In this document: in pieces, positions 55,378 through 64,000 of the stretch
Layout: each line of letters starts with the position of its first letter
Numbering within the stretch: position 1 is the first letter of the stretch
From: Sporopachydermia quercuum
Taxonomy: Eukaryota; Ascomycota; Sporopachydermiomycetes; Sporopachydermiales; Sporopachydermiaceae
Reading direction: 5' to 3'
Length of the DNA: 64,000 nt
NCBI GenBank assembly: GCA_001599295.1
Contig: BCGN01000001.1
Span: 1,364,001-1,428,000 of the forward strand
Notes under the pieces: model-generated
The model's database searches: none
What the model was told of the DNA's origin: nothing
What the model saw: the letters and a program-made list of their open reading frames with translations, nothing else
Program-made: the position numbers and the translations under genes

Positions 55378-56123
55378 TTTTATTCAGACATGCTACTATC
55401 AATATTTCTATATTTCCATTGTAACAAATTGGGAAAGTGACGTATCATACTATTCGTCATTTCCATATTTCAAATATTCAGGTGTTGAGTAATGGTGTAA
55501 GCAATATACCAACAGCAGAGCAGAAACAATAGGTTCCATTAATACAAACGTCAAATGGGGATCATTAGGGTTTTCTGGCTTCGGGTTTAAATTAAGAAGA
55601 GAGATAGAGAAAAGTTTCACGAGGGTGTTTCGCTAGATGTTTAGAATAGCGGAAACCATCTGAGAAGTTTGACGTATGATGAAGCTACAAGTGTAAAGTG
55701 TGCAACTTGCCGAGAGCTCAGTTGGGATGAAGACTTTTTATAGCTAGACAAGAGCAAACTCAGAAAAGACTCAAAAGACAGTTGTAGGTTTTATTAGAAA
55801 TACTTTCAATATAGTATAATGTTCAGTGCATGATCACTGGACTAATTCCAGATATTACTGTCGGCTTTTTGTCTAACATTATCTACATTACGTCTCGTTA
55901 CACAGTTTTGTGCTTACATCATCCAATAAACATTGATTAATATTCATTCTAGTAAAAATTTTCGAGCTAGACTTGCTTCTTTATCTTGCATGATAACAGA
56001 TGGATTTATGAAGTTAAGGTATACAATGAGTACCAGTTGAAGAGTTCGTCAAAAGAAAAGGATACGTTGGTGGCATATTGTCTGAATAAAGGATTGATCG
56101 CTGATATAGAAAGAAGAATCAAG
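55378..56123. promoter_or_regulatory. Divergent promoter region PPR-like / RPB12
   Basis: 746 bp. An open frame runs into RPB12 from upstream but only from a TTG and is unlike the family, so it is not taken as coding. Confidence 0.4.
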
Positions 56124-56432
56124 ATGAACAGAGAAGCATTTGTCCCTCCCAATGCCAACCAAGGTGACTTCATGTCAGGAAGCATGAAGTCATATGGTGT
56201 GAAGTATATGTGCGGTGACTGTGGTGCATTATTTACTTTGAATAAAGGCGATGCTGTGAGATGTAAAGAATGTGGACATCGTATCTTGTACAAAGCTCGT
56301 ACTAGAAGAATGGGTATGTAATGAAAAGCTATTAGGAGGCAAGCCTGGAAGAAGGTTATTATTGTTGTTACGAATTCGAAGGACATGTTTAACTAACATG
56401 ATCATGAAATAGTTCAATTTGAAGCACGATAA
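56124..56432 (+). CDS. RPB12: Shared RNA polymerase subunit ABC10-alpha (Rpb12)
   Basis: Small zinc-binding subunit common to RNA polymerases I, II and III (S. cerevisiae gene also called RPC10, 70 aa). Exon 1 is 56124-56313, the intron 56314-56412 (GTATGT, AACTAAC, TAG), and a 20-nt last exon 56413-56432 encodes the end of the protein. 69 aa: MNREAFVPPN start, zinc ligands CGDC and CKEC, then GHRILYKARTRRM-VQFEAR. VQFEAR is the conserved C-terminus and is reached only through the intron. The ATG chosen aligns with the S. cerevisiae start MSREGF. Confidence 0.96.
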
Positions 56433-58055
56433 GGTAGATGCTGAGTAAAATTTGAGTCGGTGTGTGGTATTGGTAGAGATTTTTGCTGGCTTGTGATTCC
56501 AGGAGTTGTAAACATAAAGGAATAGTTGGTTGATGACTGGCTTTTGGGCAGCTTGTTTCAACGTTACCTTTAACAGGTAGAAGAAGAAAGGAAACGAGGT
56601 AGTGCATAAAGAAATCAAAACGTGTATTTTAAGGCATAAAAATAAGCTTACAGTTCATAAGCTGCAATGAATTATTGAAGTGACAAAAGCATGGCTCGGG
56701 AACATAATAATTCGAAGAATGCAAATGAACTTATTTAGTATCCAGTAGTATTTGAATTGGGAGAACCTTTTCAATATAATTTATATAAATTTTTAATGAT
56801 ACTCTTAAAAAATTGTAACTAATCGAAAGAAGTACATCCGAAGAGCCATGCTCGTTCCTTCATAGAATTTGGTCTCAGTTATGGATCACAGGATAATCCA
56901 TACCATCGTAGCTTAGTAGCCATATCTGAACTGAGTTCATTGTCTGCGAGACATCTCCAACAAATACTGTTCTCATCTTCATAGACTAAACTAACTAAAC
57001 TATCATTATCCTCTATCAATTTATTATATCATATCTTCCTTGTTTATCACTTGCCTCTCGATATGTCGAGTTTACTATTTTTGATGACCTAAACATATTA
57101 TTTACTTTGGCCTCTCTTGAGACAAATTTATTCTGAAATATACTGATACTGCGTAAAGTTCATCCTGTAAGTTTTTCATTACAGTTTTTCCCAATCTTTA
57201 TATAAATGGCTCTAAATTTGCTGGTTCTCTTTCTTTCTCCTTCTTCTTATTAAGGAGAAAATATAAATTGAGAATAATCGAACTTATGCACTTTGCATAA
57301 CCGTAGGCAACAATTCTGCAGAGGAGTACCTTCTGAAGTAAATTGGAGTTTTATCTTCTTTTATTAAGTGGTATGTTAATATTGGAACTCTTTCAGTCTA
57401 AGATATGTTTCAATATGACGAGAAAAGTTTGCTGTGCACCAGTCCGATAGGGAAGTACTCTCCCTTCTATGAGGTTATTCAAATATACCCAAATTTCTGA
57501 TCCAAAAACTATCTTAGACTCAACTTTCGTTCAGGCTATGAATTTGTTTACTAACTTTTATTAGAGTCATTAGTCTGTTGGAAGAATGAGCTGTTGCTGA
57601 CTCGAAAGTCAAGCCAATAAATAGTGCATGTGTAAAACTGTGAATAGCTGTAAAAGCAATATATAAGCTGTTTCAATTGTCGGTTAAATTTTTCAGTTTC
57701 AATTGAGAGTAATTCGTCAGATCATATTAGTGAGTTCCCAACAAATGGGCAAACAAAAACACTGAAATTCTATAACCAAATGCGTATAAATAATATGCTC
57801 TTCTACAGGGGAAAAAAGAAGGCTTATTTGCAGCAAGGAAGTAAATCTGCTGGTCTTTTCCTTCTGTTGAAGTAACTTCTAAAATTATACACCTACAATG
57901 CTATCAAGTCATTCATACATGAAATCATAAATTATATTACGTCTCTAAAATCTATTTGTACATAATTCTAACCCAAAACCGATTATCCATGAAAGATAAT
58001 ATCCCAAAAATTCTTTTTCATCTTTCTTTATTCTTTTATATTGTGATAGTTTAGT
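56433..58055. other. Convergent gene-free region RPB12 / cyclin gene
   Basis: 1.6 kb, long for a gap between two 3' ends. A 9-bp inverted pair GCATGGCTC (about 56690) / GAGCCATGC (about 56843) is the only structure I noticed. An RNA gene could be hidden here but none was recognised. Confidence 0.35.
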
Positions 58056-59129
58056 CTAGATTGCCATTTCGTAAGAATTGAGTAGACTGATGTCCCTTAT
58101 AGGCATAAGTGGTTTCTGGCTGCACAGTGCTTGATTGTAAACTTCAGGCTTCATATAGACAGGAGCCTGGAAAGGAATGCTGCCTGGGGTATCGAAATCT
58201 TCCGGCGATGTAGCTGCCGAAGAAACTGAAGCGTAAGAGGAAGTTGATGAAACGGAGGAAATTGATAATGTATTCGATAGGTTTCTTCTTGGTTGTGGAT
58301 ACTCTATAGGACCATAAGAGTATGAAGGTCTTCTTTGATGTGTGTAGTTGTGAACTCTTGGACCTGTTCTTGGAGAGACAGGTGAATGTGGTAAGCTCTT
58401 TCCGCCTTTATTGAAACGGAGGTTGGTATTGAAGCATGGTCTATCAAAAGGTTGCTTATGAGCCCCGCTATTCTCAGAATGATTTCTAGTTTGATGGGTG
58501 CCTGATGAGTTCGAAGAAAGTCTCCTTTTGAATTCAGCACTTCTTCTCAAGTCACCTTTGATGGGCTCTAAGAAAGGTCTAAAGTGTGCATATAATTCGG
58601 CCTCAGAAAAAGTAACATTCCAGCCAATGCAATTCAAAAACTGTCTTTCCATAAGATTCACATCTTCAACTGAGAAAAGGCCGTCAGTATATTGTGCCCA
58701 GTGGCAGTTCTTAGGAGATGAATCATTGAGATTCTTAGCAGCAATTATTAGGCAGGATAAGAATATTCTATGGCAAGTTTCATGATGACCTCTTGTATTA
58801 GGAGGCAAACATTTCTTGAATCTATACAACAACACTAAAGTTGACATTAATGTTCCTGTGTAGACATGTGAATGGTTAACTAAGTTAACAATGAAAGTCA
58901 TGAGAGATGGATAAGCTTTTGATGAATTGTCAACACTCTCAGAGTCATGACTTGGTGATGCAGGAGGGGAAGGATAACAAGAAGTACTTGATGGTTGAGA
59001 GAAAGCATTTGAACAAATAGATTCATTCTTTGGTCGAACAACCTTTAATGTAGCGCCAACTAGGTGCTGAATCATATCATTGGTAACGGGAGACTGAACA
59101 AACAGTCTAAGAGCAGCTTTATCGGACAT
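58056..59129 (-). CDS. PHO85-type G1 cyclin (Pcl1/2 subfamily)
   Basis: 357 aa from the ATG at 59129 (MSDKAALRLFVQSPV); a longer frame needs a TTG. The cyclin box (about 75-195) includes SLMTFIVNLVNHSHVYTGTLMSTLVLLYR, HRIFLSCLIIAAKNLNDSSPKN.HWAQYT and NLMERQFLNCIGWNVTFSEAELY, typical of Pcl1/Pcl2/Pcl9 cyclins that bind the Pho85 kinase in G1. The C-terminal 150 residues are Ser/Pro-rich with several SP sites (SPVSPRTGP, TSPEDFDTPG), possible kinase targets. MCB- and SCB-like sites upstream fit G1/S expression. Confidence 0.88.
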   Translation of the reverse strand: MSDKAALRLFVQSPVTNDMIQHLVGATLKVVRPKNESICSNAFSQPSSTSCYPSPPASPSHDSESVDNSSKAYPSLMTFIVNLVNHSHVYTGTLMSTLVLLYRFKKCLPPNTRGHHETCHRIFLSCLIIAAKNLNDSSPKNCHWAQYTDGLFSVEDVNLMERQFLNCIGWNVTFSEAELYAHFRPFLEPIKGDLRRSAEFKRRLSSNSSGTHQTRNHSENSGAHKQPFDRPCFNTNLRFNKGGKSLPHSPVSPRTGPRVHNYTHQRRPSYSYGPIEYPQPRRNLSNTLSISSVSSTSSYASVSSAATSPEDFDTPGSIPFQAPVYMKPEVYNQALCSQKPLMPIRDISLLNSYEMAI

Positions 59130-59502
59130 CTTGATCAAGTAGACTGTTGTGTGAATGTAAGTGATAGCAAGTAAAGGATCAATTGTCCACTGTTATGGTT
59201 GATTAGTTGTTTTGAAGCAATGATGCGGTATTAGCATTGGTTGTTATCAAAGAATTGAAGAGATGAACCCAGATATTTATCTAAAAGATGAATAGATGAT
59301 CGAAAGAAAGAACATGAAGTAAACACGAATTTGACAACCAAAAGAAGTAATTTGATTTAGTCAAGTTAGTATGTATTGAAATTTGACCAGAATGGAATGT
59401 TAATTAAAATACCGTGTCAAGCATTATACTTTTCGCTTAATATTTTTGTCGATTTTGAGAATTAGCTTGGAGTAAATTCTGACGTGTTTTTAGTTTAGTT
59501 TG

Positions 59503-59508
59503 ACGCGT
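59503..59508. promoter_or_regulatory. ACGCGT (MCB) upstream of the cyclin gene
   Basis: Within TTTGACGCGTGTT, about 375 bp from the cyclin ATG; a degenerate neighbour TGACGTGT lies at about 59480. MBF binds ACGCGT in yeast G1/S genes. Confidence 0.5.
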
Positions 59509-59739
59509 GTTTGGAATTTTGTTGTTCTCGAACTTAAATTTTTAGTTTGATTGGGATAACTTTAATGTCTTATCCAAGTGAGTCCTGAAGTTGAAGCTGA
59601 TATTGAAATCACTTAAAGGACAATAAATAATGTTACTGGTAGATATGATGATATAAAGCGAGAAAACTAGTATCAAAAAATGCTCACTAGTAGATTGAAT
59701 ATGTGATTTCTTGTGATTTTTGAGTGATGGTAATAAAGG

Positions 59740-59746
59740 TTTCGTG
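59740..59746 (-). promoter_or_regulatory. SCB-like CACGAAA upstream of the cyclin gene
   Basis: TTTCGTG on the plus strand, i.e. CACGAAA reading toward the gene, about 610 bp upstream of its ATG. SBF binds this in PCL1/PCL2 promoters of S. cerevisiae. Confidence 0.4.
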
Positions 59747-59944
59747 CTTCAAGGTGAGAAACTCGAATGAATGCAAATTTTTGATTGGTTGATGTGTGAT
59801 GTGAATCAATACATTACTATGCAAATATGAATTATGGGGACTCTTCAGTGACTGAATTCCAATCCAACATGAGTGAGATTGTTCATCGAAACCTGGTTAG
59901 GTAGCTATTGATAAAGTAGTTTGGTAGATAAAAGGATTATTTTG

Positions 59945-59963
59945 TATATATATATATATATAT
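59945..59963. repeat. (TA)n microsatellite
   Basis: About nine TA units in the cyclin upstream region. Confidence 0.9.
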
Positions 59964-62900
59964 GACCTGTTAACAATTTCCTGCTATCATCATGGGTAAA
60001 ACTAAGTGTGGAAACTTAAAATTTACTGTTTAAAACTATCACCCAAAAGAAGTTTAATTTTAAACCTTCGTGCTATTTTTTATTATCGGTCAATGCTAGC
60101 TTTGATGCCTTGCATAAATTTCTGTAATAAACACTAATAAAGTTCTTTTGACGTGGACAATTTTTCATGCTTAGAGTTGAACTTTGTTCTCAAAATCGCT
60201 AAAAAATAGTTCATACTCAAATTGGTAAAGAACCGTTTCACATTTTTCAAAAGCTAAATAATATTTTTTTCTCTCCAACTTTAGTCCAATAATTCAGCTG
60301 ATGCTTCATGATTCATAAAGTTAAAAATCAAAATTACTTCCCCATACAGTAAAGTTCTTGAACGTTTTCGGTTAGTTACATCTTCTCCTCTGACTGTTGA
60401 GACATAAGGAGAATACGATATGACTCAGCAAATTGCCTTGTGGACTCACGCAAGACACCTATCCGAGAGGAGAAGAGCAATCGAAAATCTGTTTTAAGCA
60501 TATTAATCACATGAATAACAGATGAAAAATTACCATATACACTTTAATCATGTTGATATATATAGCTTTTTATCAACGTAGTAGTTAAGACCTCAATCTT
60601 AACTCTTTCACTGAGTGAATTGATGTTCAACTTTAAGAAGGACTATGTTCTTCAAAACTACCAAGCCTTAACTGGTGATAAATTTTGAGTCATCAAATTA
60701 TGGCTGATGACAACAGGTTCCATTTCAGCAAACGGTTTACAACGCCTTACAACTATTGCTGCCGAAATTATTCATTCCCTAGTAAACGCTAAAAGAAAAA
60801 AAGAAGATTTAATCATCTGTAGCTAACCTAATAACAGTCTTTCTCGATCTTAGGAATTGATAGATAGTGTATCACAAATTACAAAATAAGCTGAAATAGA
60901 TTAAATGTTCTAGCCATATTTCTTTCCTTTCTCCCTCAGTTTGACTGAAAATTGTATTTCTGTAGGACATCTTGATTGATTTAAACCCGATCAAATAAGA
61001 ATAAACGATATTTTATTGTCGTAGTGGCTCATTGTCAAGTAAAATGTATTCATCTCACAGCAACGCAAAATATCGATCCATCCGAAGAAGGGTAATCATA
61101 TGGCCAACTATTCAAGTGAGCAATCCTTCAGCTGTTTCAAGAGAGGTACATCAATTATCTTCTAAAGTTAAGGTTTAGTAAACTCCATGTTCAAAACACC
61201 TTAATTAAAGTTTGAGAGTTAGAAGTTTATATTGATATTCATTTGAATGATGATTTATGATTACACACTATTACATTATCCGAGGTTTGAATATGCTAGA
61301 GGCTGTTCCTGAAACGATCAAACAATAGCTACATCTGTCTACAAAATAGCAATTATTTGGATAGTGGTTCCAACACAGCAATTATCTTTCGAACCAGTAT
61401 TGTAACTATGTTAACTGGGAATACCGGGAATAGAGTAAATTATATGGACGGCTAACCTAATCATTTTACTTACAATTCTCTTAATAAATCATATCGTTTG
61501 TTCGTTTCAATTGTATTTACTCCTGAAAACTGGTAACTAAATATTGCCTCAATTAATGTGATTTTCCGTTAAAATATAATCTTTTGATTAGTATTATTTC
61601 AAAGTGTTTCCTCTAGTTATTTGAATAATAAATAGCAAGAAACTGATTGGGCTACCGGTACTATCACTATCATAAATGGAAGGCATCACTTTAGGCTAGC
61701 CTTTCTTTTTTCAATTGTATATGCTTCTGAAAATAAACAAAAAGAGGGCGGATCAGTGAATTGTGGAAAAAGCATTTTTGTTAGTTATACTTCATTTGTT
61801 GATAGCTTTTCTAACTAAAATATCGAATGAAGTAATGTAGTAACAAACAGTAAATTTAGAAGTTATTTGGAACTGAGTTTATGGAATTATATACCTCTGG
61901 CAGTCAACTATGAAAGTGGGATCAACCTTATAAATTTCTGCGACTATTCTCCACCAAAAATTGCCATTCGCTCCCTAAACATTTCTAAATTGAAACATTT
62001 CAACAGGACCCGGCTTCAGTTTTTTGAATGGGCTGTATTATATTTTATAATATTCTGTATTCATGGAACTCCTACTTCGCTTAAGTGAAGTTACTGCTCA
62101 TCGGTTTCAAGTACGTTTAGACGCTTAAAAAAGATGATCCTCCAAAAGAAAGCCATCTAAAAGTTTACTCAGCTTACAAATAAAGTTTATATTATAAATA
62201 AACGTTGGAGTAACCTAAAATGAACCACTATTTTGAGTCAACCTAAACAATTAATAATAACTTCATACAAACTAATTATCAATCATTATTAAAAATTAAG
62301 GTTTCTCCTTTCTCAAAACTTATATAAACATTGCTCAATTGACGCATTGGCTCAATATCATTATCATCTAATGCGCTCGAACAATATGAGATGAATTTAT
62401 GTAGAAAAAAACTGAAAACAAGAAGAATCAAAATGTTTTGAGACATATAATCCATATGTTCTGAGATGCGTGTGCAACAAATCAGTTTATTATGAGGTAA
62501 AAGTAAAAGAATAATAGACAGTTTATCGCCTCAGTATATGCTTGTAATAATGTCAAACGACGTACAACCAAGAACCACAGACCCTGGCAGATCAAAATAT
62601 ACAATACAATTAGTAGAGATTGAGAGAGGGATGACTGAGACTATTATATATTCATTATATATTTTTGAGAGGACGGAAAAAAATGTTGTTATCTATTTTG
62701 TATGAAAGTTCTTCATGAAAAGTGTCCATAATATCATTGATAAATGATAAAGATAAACGTGAGACATCCTCAACTTTCATTATCATTTTCAACGTTCTAT
62801 TTTGTTCTATTATTTAAGACTGTTGTTTCACAGTTATATATTTACCCCAGGCCAAGAGATTTAGTTTAAGTTGATACGTACAAATTGGTGTTTTTGATAA

Positions 62901-64000
62901 GAAATTCATCACAACCTACGCAATCGAGAGAATAATAAATTTTAGTCCAATACTATGAATTGAATGTTTCGTTATTAAGCTCCAAATCATTATCTGTTTA
63001 GAATATCAAAAATTCTATCGATAGTGTTTTATTTTTTACTTTCAGGTGTTTTTTTGAACTAGCAATCAATCAACTTGACAGCACCTCCTACCATATCTTG
63101 CTATTAATTAATATTGACGTTTAATAGTACATAATTTAGTTAATAATCAGATACTTTACCGACGAGCTGCTAAGATGTGACAATAGTATAAACGACAATT
63201 TTGATTACTTTACTTCATTCAGGAAGTATTTCAAAGTTTATTCACATTTCCATTCAACGTATGTGAACCCGCAGCCATAAGCTTCCTTCATAAGTTTGAA
63301 ATTTTGCATTTAGCTACCATCAATATGGTTTAAGGTTAAACCATTATTACTATATTTAAAAAAATTTGGTTAAGTTTAACTATTGATTACCCTTTTGATG
63401 TTTACTGAATTAATCTATTTTAAGTTGCGATAAATAACCATTCGGTAATAATATCAACCAAGTAGGAGCAAAAATTGGAACTGGGTTTAACCCTCAAACC
63501 TAAAACGGATCAATTTTTTTTGACTGAATGAATTAAGAAAAAAGGGATGTTCAAGGTTTTCACTGTTACATCTATTTCCGCTCAATTTTAGTGATTCAAC
63601 TGAAAGCCACAGACCGCCGTTTGATCTTGAAATTGTTATATGATTCCCTTTTCAAAAGTTTTATCGTAGGGCATGGCATTGACTTCGAGAGTTATAGAAA
63701 ATTTTTTAATCAATACCACACAAACATTCCATCATTAGGTAAGATCAATTTTTTTAGGGAGTGAGAGAGGCAAAAGTTTCCGCATCCTAAAATCACTGCA
63801 GAAGATGAAAAATCCTCGATAAGACAGTTGAACATCAATAGAAAGAATGATTCAATGATTACGTAATAAACAAACCATACATTCACCTTATGAACCGCGT
63901 TTTACTGAAAAGTCTCTTTGAAATCCAAGCTCTCGCGTTTCCGTGTTTTCTGAAACCATTTCCATTGGTAGTGGAGGAAATAATATATCAAATAACGGTC

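Larger units (their letters stand above)
59130..64000. other. 4.9-kb region with no recognised gene
   Basis: Upstream of the cyclin gene to the window edge. The first part is presumably its promoter. A 73-codon frame at 61867-62088 starts with TTG and is not supported. TGACTCA occurs at 60421-60427. A+T-rich throughout, with many stops in all frames. An adjacent gene may begin beyond 64000. Confidence 0.4.

Noticed and set aside
56229-56618. 129-codon frame antisense to RPB12
   Set aside because: Shadow of the RPB12 coding region and flank; low-complexity, no protein-like features.
61867-62088. 73-codon frame near the right end
   Set aside because: Starts with TTG and has no supporting features.
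63674-63739. Short ATG frame ending at a GTAAGA donor-like site
   Set aside because: An in-frame TAG immediately precedes the donor, so it cannot be a first coding exon.

Overview
This is nuclear DNA of an ascomycete budding yeast (Saccharomycotina) outside the CTG-Ser/Ala clades. The proteins read as yeast orthologues: divergent beta-tubulin, pyruvate carboxylase, Vph1, Mam3, Gda1, Cds1, Ncr1, Rpl37, Rpb12, Pcl cyclin. CTG codons fall on invariant leucines in beta-tubulin and in inositol oxygenase, so the code is standard. By eye the DNA is about two-thirds A+T. Introns have yeast-type signals (GTATGT, TACTAAC, YAG) but are unusually frequent: I can place 19 in 9 of 21 genes. Gene density is low, about one gene per 3 kb, and there are two gene-free stretches of nearly 5 kb.

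Layout. 0-9 kb: a CENP-O/Mcm21 kinetochore gene cut by the left edge, an Scs3/Yft2 lipid-droplet protein, a mitochondrial serine O-acyltransferase (CYS2/cysA type), MRPS28 and TUB2. 9-21 kb: pyruvate carboxylase (minus), a 4.8-kb gene-free gap, VPH1. 22-33 kb: MAM3, GDA1, a sodium:solute symporter and myo-inositol oxygenase. 32-40 kb: a GH17 wall glucanase, RPL37 and CDS1. 41-48 kb: a UsgS-like membrane protein, a membrane-anchored protein of unknown function and TFC8. 48-59 kb: NCR1, a mitochondrial PPR-like protein, RPB12 and a PHO85-type cyclin. 59-64 kb: no gene seen.

The strongest observations concern splicing. TUB2 reads correctly only if a single G (position 6963), flanked by two complete consensus introns, is kept as a one-nucleotide exon. 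In the pyruvate carboxylase gene an 8-nt exon (13058-13065) supplies the Ala-Ile-Arg of the invariant RGEIAIRIFR motif. In both cases the summed exon lengths become divisible by three and the protein matches its family only with the microexon included. RPL37 begins with a 7-nt coding exon, VPH1 with 25 nt, RPB12 ends with 20 nt, and TFC8 has five introns.

How the genes relate: most are unlinked housekeeping genes. Possible local logic is a shared promoter with two TCACGTGA (Cbf1/Ino2-4-like) sites and a Gcn4-like site between SCS3 and CYS2, and an SSS-family permease next to inositol oxygenase, which may form a small uptake/catabolism pair. No tRNA, rRNA, transposon or virus-derived element was recognised.
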